DNA of 64,000 nucleotides from Nonomuraea coxensis DSM 45129 (GTDB lineage Bacteria > Actinomycetota > Actinomycetes > Streptosporangiales > Streptosporangiaceae). The position numbers and the translations under genes are program-made. Shown here piece by piece: positions 58,291-64,000 of this stretch (positions are counted from its first letter, which is position 1; every line of letters starts with the position of its first letter). Where the stretch lies: the NCBI RefSeq assembly GCF_019397265.1, contig NZ_CP068985.1, positions 6,316,001 to 6,380,000 of the forward strand, written 5' to 3'. The notes beneath the pieces were generated by a model. That model made no database searches and was not told where the DNA came from. It was given only the letters and a program-made list of their open reading frames with translations.

Positions 58291-58374
58291 ATGCCAGCGG
58301 ACCCCATGCTCGTCGGTCGACGCCATGTCGACCTCCAGCGTGTCCGCAGTGCCATCTGTTGCGACGCCCGCTAA
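58291..58374 (+). CDS. leaderless leader peptide with adjacent cysteine codons
   Basis: A 27-codon frame begins exactly at the predicted transcription start and ends RVRSAICCDAR. Peptides of the form MLVGRRHVDLQRVRSAICC are found before sulfur-assimilation genes in many actinomycetes, and mycobacterial work shows such leaderless cysteine-codon frames attenuate downstream genes when cysteine is plentiful. The frame stops 113 bases before the sulfite reductase gene. Confidence 0.75.
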   Translation: MPADPMLVGRRHVDLQRVRSAICCDAR

Positions 58375-58487
58375 CTCCGCTTTTTCTCTGCCGCTGAGCG
58401 CGTCGCGACCCCTCCTGGAACCACCTGCCCCTCGCTGACGAGGCCAGGTAGGGCCTTTGCGCGCGCCCATGAATCGAAGGACGCGCA
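58375..58487 (+). promoter_or_regulatory. leader region with possible attenuator hairpins
   Basis: Hairpin one pairs ACCT (58423-58426) and CCTCG (58430-58434) with CGAGG (58439-58443) and AGGT (58446-58449). Hairpin two pairs TTGCGCG (58457-58463) with CGCGCAA (58482-58488), which covers the base before and the first base of the sulfite reductase ATG. The AAGGA ribosome site is in its loop. This suits translation-coupled control by the leader peptide. Confidence 0.45.
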
Positions 58488-60176
58488 ATGAGCACCCCTG
58501 CCAGCCGCACACCCGCCAGCCGGCATCACAAGCGCCCGCGCGGCGAGGGCCAGTGGGCTCTCGGGTACCGGGAGCCGCTGAACAAGAACGAGGAGAACAA
58601 GAAGAACGACGACGGGCTCAACGTCCGCCAGCGCATCATCGACGTCTACGCCAAGCGCGGGTTCGACTCGATCGACCCGGCCGACCTGCGCGGACGCATG
58701 CGCTGGTACGGCCTCTACACCCAGCGCAAGCCCGGCATCGACGGTGGCAAGACCGCGGTGCTGGAGCCGGAGGAGCTCGACGACCGCTACTTCATGCTGC
58801 GCGTGCGCATCGACGGCGGCCAGCTCGACCTGGCCCAGCTCCGCACGATCGCCGACATCTCCAACGAGTACGGCCGCGGCACCGCCGACCTGACCGACCG
58901 CCAGAACATCCAGCTCCACTGGGTGGAGATCGAGTCGGTGCCGGACATCTGGGAGCGTCTGGAGGCCGTCGGCCTGTCGACGACGGAGGCGTGCGGCGAC
59001 ACGCCGCGCGTGATCCTGGGCTGCCCGCTGGCCGGCATCGACGTCGATGAAGTGCTGGACGCGAGCGAGCAGATCCGCGAGATCCAGGAGCGGGTCGTCG
59101 GCAACCCGGCCTACTCGAACCTGCCGCGCAAGTTCAAGTCCGCGCTGAGCGGCTGCCCGGCGCACTGCACGGTGCACGAGATCAACGACGTGGCCTTCGT
59201 CGGCGTCGTCAACGAGCACGGCGAGGCCGGCTACGACCTGTGGGTGGGCGGCGGCCTGTCCACCAACCCGATGCTCGGCAAGCGCCTCGGCGTGTTCGTC
59301 CGGCCCGAGCAGGCGGCCGAGGTGCACGAGGGCGTGGTCGGCATCTTCCGCGACTACGGCTACCGCAGGCTGCGGCACCGGGCCCGGATCAAGTTCCTGG
59401 TCAACGACTGGGGCGTGGAGAAGTTCCGCGAGATCCTGGAGACCGAATACCTGAAGGCCCCGCTGCCCGACGGGCCCGCCCCCGAGCAGCCGCGCGGCAG
59501 CCGCCGCGACCACGTGGGCGTCTTCCCGCAGAAGGACGGCAACTTCTACGTCGGCTTCGCCCCCAAGGTGGGCCGGCTGGACGGCGACGCGCTGCACAGG
59601 ATCGCCGACATCGCCGAGCGGCACGGCTCCGGCCGGGTGCGCACGACCGTCGAGCAGAAGATGGTCATCCTCGACGTCGCGCCGGACCAGGTCGACTCGA
59701 TCGTGGCCGAGCTGGAGGCCAGCGACCTCCAGGTGCGCCCCTCCACCTTCCGCCGCCAGACGATGGCGTGCACCGGCATCGAGTACTGCAAGCTGGCCAT
59801 CGTCGAGACCAAGGCCACCGCGGCCCAGCTCATCGACGAGCTGGAGCGCCGGCTTCCCGAGTTCGCCGAGCCGCTGACCATCAACGTCAACGGCTGCCCC
59901 AACTCCTGCGCCCGCATCCAGGTCGCCGACATCGGCCTCAAGGGCCAGCTCGTCGTGGACGAGAACGGCGACCAGGTCGAGGGCTACCAGATCCACCTGG
60001 GCGGCTCGCTCGGCCTCAACGCCGGCTTCGGCCGCAAGGTGCGCGGGCTGAAGACCACCGCCAAGGCCCTGCCCGACTACGTCGAACGGGTGGTGAAGAA
60101 CTTCGACGCCCAGCGCAAGGAGGGCGAGTCGTTCGCCGACTGGGTGCAGCGGGCCGACGAGGCGGACCTGCGATGA
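58488..60176 (+). CDS. sir: ferredoxin-dependent sulfite reductase (nitrite/sulfite reductase family)
   Basis: A 562-residue siroheme/[4Fe-4S] enzyme that reduces sulfite to sulfide. The cluster cysteines are in MACTGIEYCKLA and NGCPNSCARIQ. Siroheme-binding basic segments include GRGTADLTDRQNIQLHW and NLPRKFKSALSGCPAHC. RMRWYGLYTQ and EACGDTPR hold the Tyr and Cys that crosslink in the Mycobacterium tuberculosis enzyme. It is first in a four-gene operon with a zinc-ribbon protein, CysH and a chelatase that makes siroheme. Sulfite is preferred over nitrite because of this context. Confidence 0.93.
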   Translation: MSTPASRTPASRHHKRPRGEGQWALGYREPLNKNEENKKNDDGLNVRQRIIDVYAKRGFDSIDPADLRGRMRWYGLYTQRKPGIDGGKTAVLEPEELDDRYFMLRVRIDGGQLDLAQLRTIADISNEYGRGTADLTDRQNIQLHWVEIESVPDIWERLEAVGLSTTEACGDTPRVILGCPLAGIDVDEVLDASEQIREIQERVVGNPAYSNLPRKFKSALSGCPAHCTVHEINDVAFVGVVNEHGEAGYDLWVGGGLSTNPMLGKRLGVFVRPEQAAEVHEGVVGIFRDYGYRRLRHRARIKFLVNDWGVEKFREILETEYLKAPLPDGPAPEQPRGSRRDHVGVFPQKDGNFYVGFAPKVGRLDGDALHRIADIAERHGSGRVRTTVEQKMVILDVAPDQVDSIVAELEASDLQVRPSTFRRQTMACTGIEYCKLAIVETKATAAQLIDELERRLPEFAEPLTINVNGCPNSCARIQVADIGLKGQLVVDENGDQVEGYQIHLGGSLGLNAGFGRKVRGLKTTAKALPDYVERVVKNFDAQRKEGESFADWVQRADEADLR

Positions 60177-60316
60177 GCGAGCGCGCGGTTCCCTTCCACT
60201 GCCCCTACTGCGGCGACGAGGACCTGGAGCCGTACGAGGGCGACGGCGGCTGGTACTGCCGGTCCTGCGCCCGCGCTTTCAAGCTGAAGTTCCTGGGGAT
60301 CGGAGTGAAGATATGA
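60173..60316 (+). CDS. small zinc-ribbon protein
   Basis: A 47-residue protein with two CxxC knuckles (FHCPYCGDEDLEPYEG and WYCRSCARAFKLKF). It overlaps the sulfite reductase gene by ATGA and the cysH gene by ATGA, so it is a fixed part of the operon, as in other actinomycetes. Its function is not known; it could deliver a metal or bind the reductases. Confidence 0.85.
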   Translation: MSERAVPFHCPYCGDEDLEPYEGDGGWYCRSCARAFKLKFLGIGVKI

Positions 60317-61041
60317 CGCTGGTGGACATCGAGGTCGGATTAAGAGATCAGCGCGGCACGCTCGACCTGCAGGACATCGTCGAGTCCGCCGCCACGTTCC
60401 TGGAGGGCGCCACCGCCAGGGAGATCATCCGCTGGGCGGCGGCCACGTTCGGCGACCGGCTCTGCCTGACCTCCTCGATGAGCGACGCGCTGCTGATCGA
60501 CCTGGTGAGCAGGGTGAAGCCGGGCGTGGACGTGCTCTTCATCGACACCGGCTACCACTTCGCCGAGACCGTCGGCACGCGCGACGCGGTGCGCCAGGTC
60601 TACGACGTCAACGTGATCGACGTGAAGCCGTCGCGCACGGTGGCCGAGCAGGACCGCGACCTCGGGCCGCGGCTGTTCGGGCGCAATCCCGACCTGTGCT
60701 GCTACCTGCGCAAGGTGGAGCCGCTGAACCGGGCGCTGGAGCCGTACCTCGCGTGGATCTCCGGCATCCGCCGCGACGAGTCGCCGGCCCGCAAGGACGC
60801 GCGGGTCGTCGAGTGGGACGCCAAGCGCCAGATGGTGAAGGTCAACCCGATCGCCGCCTGGACGCAGGAGGACGTCGACAACTACATCGCCGACAACGGG
60901 GTGCTCATCAACCCGTTGCACTACGACAACTACCCCTCGATCGGGTGCGCGCCCTGCACGCGGCAGGTCGCCGAGGGGGAGGATCCGCGCAGCGGGCGCT
61001 GGGCGGGCCTGGGGAAGGTCGAATGCGGCATTCACCTGTGA
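60313..61041 (+). CDS. cysH: adenylyl-sulfate reductase (CysH family)
   Basis: A 242-residue thioredoxin-dependent reductase that turns adenylyl sulfate into sulfite. The cysteine pairs CCYLRKVEPL and GCAPCTRQV bind a [4Fe-4S] cluster, which marks it as an APS reductase, not a PAPS reductase. The P-loop-like SSMSDALLIDLV and the catalytic ECGIHL at the C-terminus are intact. It feeds the sulfite reductase two genes upstream. ATP sulfurylase genes are not in the window. Confidence 0.93.
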   Translation: MTLVDIEVGLRDQRGTLDLQDIVESAATFLEGATAREIIRWAAATFGDRLCLTSSMSDALLIDLVSRVKPGVDVLFIDTGYHFAETVGTRDAVRQVYDVNVIDVKPSRTVAEQDRDLGPRLFGRNPDLCCYLRKVEPLNRALEPYLAWISGIRRDESPARKDARVVEWDAKRQMVKVNPIAAWTQEDVDNYIADNGVLINPLHYDNYPSIGCAPCTRQVAEGEDPRSGRWAGLGKVECGIHL

Positions 61042-61799
61042 TCCCCGGTAGGGGTCTCGTCCCGTTGGCAGGCGGGACGGCCCCCGGTCGCGTGCCACTG
61101 GTGGCGGTGGCGCACGGGTCGCGTGACCCGCGGGCCGCCGCCACCGTGGCCGCGCTGCTCGACCAGGTGCCGCTGGACGTGCGGGTGGCGTACCTGGACC
61201 ACTGCGCGCCGACGCTCGCGCAGGCCCTGCACGGCCTGGAGGAGGCCGTGGTGCTGCCGCTGCTGCTCACCGAGGCGTACCACAGCCGGGTGGACCTGCC
61301 TGCGGCGCTCAACGAGGCGCGGGCGCACCAGCCGCGGCTGCGCGTCCACTACGGGACGACGCTCGGGCCGCACCCGCTGCTGCGGGCCGCGCTGGAGCGG
61401 CGGCTGGCCGAGGCGGGCGTGCTTCCCGGCGATCCCGGCACCGCCGTGGTGCTGGTGTCGGCCGGGTCCAGCGACGCGCGCGCGAACGCGGTCGTCTCGC
61501 GCATGGCGCGGGAGTGGCGGCGCGGCGGGTGGTGGACGGTCAGGGCCGCGTACGCCTCGGCCGCCGGGCCCACCCCGGCGCAGGCGGTGGCGGAGCTGGT
61601 GCGGGCGGGCGCGCCGCGCGTGGTGGTGGCGCCGTATCTGCTGGCGCCTGGACACTTCGCCGACAAGGTGCGGCGGGAGGCGCTGGAGGCGGGCGCCGCC
61701 GTGGTGGCCGACGTGCTCGGGCCCGCGCCCGAGCTGGTGGACGTGCTCATGGAGCGGTACGAGGGCGCGCAGCGCGACCCGGTGTCCCTGGTCGGCTGA
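61023..61799 (+). CDS. sirohydrochlorin chelatase (CbiX/SirB-like)
   Basis: A 258-residue two-domain chelatase. The first domain has VAVAHGSRDPRAAATVAALL and LPLLLTEAYHSRVDLP with the metal His residues; the second has VVLVSAGSSDARANAVV and YLLAPGHFADKV. It inserts iron into sirohydrochlorin to make siroheme for the sulfite reductase. ATG 61023 follows GGGGAAGG and overlaps cysH by 19 bases. A 12-bp triple repeat runs through its stop codon. Confidence 0.88.
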   Translation: MRHSPVIPGRGLVPLAGGTAPGRVPLVAVAHGSRDPRAAATVAALLDQVPLDVRVAYLDHCAPTLAQALHGLEEAVVLPLLLTEAYHSRVDLPAALNEARAHQPRLRVHYGTTLGPHPLLRAALERRLAEAGVLPGDPGTAVVLVSAGSSDARANAVVSRMAREWRRGGWWTVRAAYASAAGPTPAQAVAELVRAGAPRVVVAPYLLAPGHFADKVRREALEAGAAVVADVLGPAPELVDVLMERYEGAQRDPVSLVG

Positions 61800-61826
61800 G
61801 CGGTCGGCTGAGCGGTCGGCTGAGCC
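61791..61826 (+). repeat. three 12-bp tandem repeats at the chelatase stop codon
   Basis: GTCGGCTGAGCG occurs twice and GTCGGCTGAGCC once in direct tandem. Each copy contains an in-frame TGA, so only the first is used as the stop. Confidence 0.9.
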
Positions 61827-61868
61827 TGGCCCCTCGGCGGCGGCGTGACGGCCGGCGGGTGCCGCCGG

Positions 61869-62645
61869 TCAGTAGCCGCGCTCGCGCCCGTAGCCGTCGC
61901 GCCCGTAGCCGTCGCGCCCGTAGCCGTCGCGCCCGTAGCCGTCGCGGTCGTCGCTGAGCTGGCGGCGCAGCTCGCGGCCCTCGTTGCGGAGCTGGCGGCC
62001 GAGCTCGCGCCAGTCGTCGCCGTGCATCTGCCGCCAGTGCTCGCGCCAGGCGGCGAACCCGCGCCGCAGCGGCTTGGCCCGCGAGTCGCCGATCACCTTG
62101 ACGTCGCCCATCACGGCGTAGGCGTGCACGCGCACCACGGGGACGTTCATGCCGGGCGCGGCCTCCAGCACGTCGACCTTCTTGTCGCCCATGATCGCCA
62201 TCCCGGCGAGGTCGACGTTGACGCCGTCGGGCACGATGATCTTCACGTCGCCCATGACGGAGACCGCCATGATCTCGACCATGTCCGTGCGCACCTCGGC
62301 CTCGCGCAGGTCGAGCAGCACGTCGCCCATCACGGCGACCGCGCCGAGCTCCTGGTCGATGCGCCACGAGCCGCGCCGCTTGGAGTCGCCCATCACCCCG
62401 ACGAACCACCGTCTCTTGCGCTCCGGCCGCCCGGACGCGGGCGACGGCGCGGGAACGGCGCTGCCGACGGGGAGGTCCTGGGTGAGCAGCGCGAGCTCGG
62501 CGTGCGTGGTGGCGGAGTAGGCGGCCTCCGTGCGGTCGGTCAGCTCGGCCAGCGTGAGCCTGCCCTCCACCGACGCGACGCGGAGCTGTTCGACGACGGC
62601 CTCGCGCTCGGCGTCGGACGCGCGGACCTCACCGGGATCGGTCAT
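61869..62645 (-). CDS. DUF1707 and cell-wall-response domain protein with repeat tail
   Basis: A 258-residue protein. Residues 5-60 are a DUF1707 domain (VRASDAEREAVVEQLRVASV, EGRLTLAELTDRTEAAYSA). A LiaF-like beta-repeat domain follows with four VMGD/IMGD strands (FVGVMGDSKRRG, VAVMGDVLLDL, VSVMGDVKIIV, MAIMGDKKVDV). The C-terminus is highly charged and ends in four DGYGR repeats. No membrane segment is seen. TATGTT lies 6 bases before the ATG, a leaderless signal. Such proteins respond to envelope stress in other Gram-positives. Confidence 0.85.
   Translation of the reverse strand: MTDPGEVRASDAEREAVVEQLRVASVEGRLTLAELTDRTEAAYSATTHAELALLTQDLPVGSAVPAPSPASGRPERKRRWFVGVMGDSKRRGSWRIDQELGAVAVMGDVLLDLREAEVRTDMVEIMAVSVMGDVKIIVPDGVNVDLAGMAIMGDKKVDVLEAAPGMNVPVVRVHAYAVMGDVKVIGDSRAKPLRRGFAAWREHWRQMHGDDWRELGRQLRNEGRELRRQLSDDRDGYGRDGYGRDGYGRDGYGRERGY
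61889..61948 (-). repeat. four 15-bp tandem repeats encoding DGYGR
   Basis: The unit CGTAGCCGTCGCGCC is present three times exactly and a fourth time with changed last bases. It encodes the DGYGR repeats at the C-terminus of the DUF1707 protein. Confidence 0.9.
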
Positions 62646-62802
62646 ACTCGCAACATATCGCGTTTCGCGGGCCCCTGGCCTCCTCCCTCAGGAGGAATTG
62701 CCGCCCCGCCGAAGGGCGCACGCCCTGCGCCGGCGCTCGACCCGTCGCGGCGTTCCCCTCGCTTGGCCCGGCGCGCGGCCGGACCAGGCTAGGGTCCGTG
62801 TC

Positions 62803-64000
62803 ATGCATGAGGAACAGCTCTACCGCGCGGCGTTGAACGGCGAGACCGACACGGTGGCCAAGCTGCTCGCCGCCGGCGCCGACCCCAACAAGCCCAGCGA
62901 GGGCGAGGAGGAGGGTCTCCCGCTCTGCGCGGCGGCCGCGTGGGACCGCGAGGAGGTCGCCGAGACGCTGCTCGCGGCCGGGGCCGAGGTGAACGGGCGG
63001 GAGTCCGGCGGCTGGACGGCGCTGCTCTGGGCGGCCGCCAACGGCCAGGCCGACGTGGCCCGGCTGCTCGTCGGGGCGGGGGCCGACGTCGACGCGCAGA
63101 ACGACGACGGCGACACCCCGCTCACCCTGGCCGCCAGGCGCGGCGCGCTCGGCGTGACGCAGGTGCTGCTTGAGGCGGGCGCGGACCCGGCGAAGTACGA
63201 CGGCGACGGCGACACGCCGCTGGAGATCGCCGCCGACTGGGTGGGCGTGCACCTGGAGAGCGCGCTGCTCGACCAGGTCGAGCAGGACGGCTGGGAGTAC
63301 GTCGTGGCCCGCCAGTACGCCAAGGACGGCACCGAGCTGGTCACCGTGGCCGGCCGCTCCCCTGACGGCGAACGCGGCGAGCAGGTCCAGGCGCAGCGCG
63401 GCCACGCCGCGATCGCGACCCTGCTGGAGGACGCCACGGGCGTCGAGACGCCGGTCGAGCGGCTGGTGGCGCGGGCACTCGCGCACCGCGACGTCGACGA
63501 GGACGCCGAGACCTGGTGGATCGTGGCCGACACGCTGGCCAAGCGGGCCGACGACGACACCTACGAGGCGCTGGCCCGGCTGTGCGTGAGCGAGGACGCG
63601 CGCGAGCGCGAGTTCGGCGTGGACGCGATCGCGCAGTTCGGCTTCGCCGACGGCGAGAAGCCCTACCTGGAGCGCACGCTGCCGCTGCTGCTCAAGATGG
63701 TCACCACGGAGGGCAACGGCCAGGTGCTGCGTTCGGTGCTGGCCGCGCTCGGCCACCAGGGCGATCCGCGGGCGCTGCCGGCCGTGCTCGACGTCATCGG
63801 CCGCCCGGGGCACAAGCGCACGATGACCGACGCGATCGCGCTGGCCGACGTGCTCCCGCCGGACCACGAGGAGGGGCTGGCGCTGCTGGTCGAGATGAGC
63901 GAGGACGACGACGCCGAGGTGCGCGACTGGGCGACCGCCGGGCTGGCCGGGCTCGACGCCGACACGCCGCGCATCCGTGAGGCGCTGGCCGCCCGGCTGG
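62803..64000 (+). CDS. ankyrin-repeat protein, 3' truncated
   Basis: The frame is open to the window end, giving at least 399 residues. Residues 1-155 contain four or five ankyrin repeats, for example GWTALLWAAANGQADVARLL and GDTPLTLAARRGALGVTQVL. The rest looks like HEAT-type helical repeats (PYLERTLPLLLKMVTTEGNG, ALGHQGDPRALPAVLDVIGR). It would be a cytosolic scaffold. TAGGGT (62790-62795) is 7 bases before the ATG, so the gene is probably leaderless. No catalytic domain is visible in the part present. Confidence 0.85.
   Translation, partial: MHEEQLYRAALNGETDTVAKLLAAGADPNKPSEGEEEGLPLCAAAAWDREEVAETLLAAGAEVNGRESGGWTALLWAAANGQADVARLLVGAGADVDAQNDDGDTPLTLAARRGALGVTQVLLEAGADPAKYDGDGDTPLEIAADWVGVHLESALLDQVEQDGWEYVVARQYAKDGTELVTVAGRSPDGERGEQVQAQRGHAAIATLLEDATGVETPVERLVARALAHRDVDEDAETWWIVADTLAKRADDDTYEALARLCVSEDAREREFGVDAIAQFGFADGEKPYLERTLPLLLKMVTTEGNGQVLRSVLAALGHQGDPRALPAVLDVIGRPGHKRTMTDAIALADVLPPDHEEGLALLVEMSEDDDAEVRDWATAGLAGLDADTPRIREALAARL

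Noticed and set aside
60726..60749. TGAACC and CGTACC inside cysH as an ECF promoter
   Set aside because: The spacer is only 12 bases and it lies within a conserved coding region.
1..64000. Biosynthetic gene cluster, prophage, integrated element or insertion sequence
   Set aside because: No polyketide/NRPS cores, phage structural genes, integrase, transposase, tRNA attachment site or flanking direct repeats were seen.

Overview
The window is chromosomal DNA of a high-GC Gram-positive actinomycete. Evidence is the very high GC, the frequent GTG and TTG starts, a WhiB regulator, a DUF397 / helix-turn-helix (DUF5753) / ATPase regulatory trio, mycothiol-type DinB enzymes, a DtxR/IdeR iron box and many leaderless promoters. 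The gene repertoire fits Streptosporangiaceae (Nonomuraea-like), but that placement is inference. I see no rRNA, tRNA, insertion sequence, phage or CRISPR array; coding density is ordinary and most neighbours overlap by 4 bases.

Layout. 1-3.8 kb: end of a membrane-attached alpha/beta hydrolase, a DUF418 protein, a nitrilase-type amidase, two unknown proteins and a GNAT. 3.8-12 kb, mostly minus strand: a fused acyl-CoA carboxyltransferase with a class III CoA-transferase behind a palindromic operator, then a hydantoinase/oxoprolinase operon (HyuA, HyuB, a histidine phosphatase). 12-16.3 kb: thymidine kinase with a repeat tail, an FrnE-like oxidoreductase, an unknown protein, a CoxG-like protein and a lipoprotein polysaccharide deacetylase. 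16.3-18.7 kb: cydAB behind a Rex-like site and a twin palindrome. 18.7-20.7 kb: two tandem paralogous lipoproteins and an LRR protein.

20.7-31.5 kb is a purine/nitrogen catabolic locus: an NCS2 permease and a three-subunit molybdenum hydroxylase on the minus strand, a PucR regulator, and divergently DUF2877, FdrA and DUF1116 proteins. The last three match AllH, AllF and AllG, the subunits of oxamate carbamoyltransferase. 31.7-37.8 kb: a receptor Ser/Thr kinase, a TetR/Cmx-type efflux pair sharing a 23-bp operator, a MOSC protein and a second MFS carrier. 37.8-46 kb: a PolA-like exonuclease/polymerase, a metallophosphoesterase, a flavoprotein divergent from a TetR-glpD operon, and an iron-box-controlled sucrase/ferredoxin-like protein. 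46-49.3 kb: WhiB, a highly structured intergenic stretch, and the DUF397/XRE/ATPase trio with related palindromes.

49.3-64 kb: a phosphoribosyltransferase, RsgA, an ECF sigma / zinc anti-sigma pair, glyA behind a ZTP riboswitch, a second Ser/Thr kinase, YihY and YccF membrane proteins, and a sulfate-assimilation operon (sulfite reductase, zinc-ribbon protein, APS reductase, sirohydrochlorin chelatase) preceded by a leaderless cysteine-containing leader peptide. A DUF1707 protein and a truncated ankyrin-repeat protein close the window.

Main connections: the ECF sigma promoter (TGAACC-N17-CGTACC) recurs as TGAACC/CGAACC-N16-CGTACC before both lipoprotein genes 32 kb away, suggesting a local regulon; and several operators can be paired with regulators encoded next to them.
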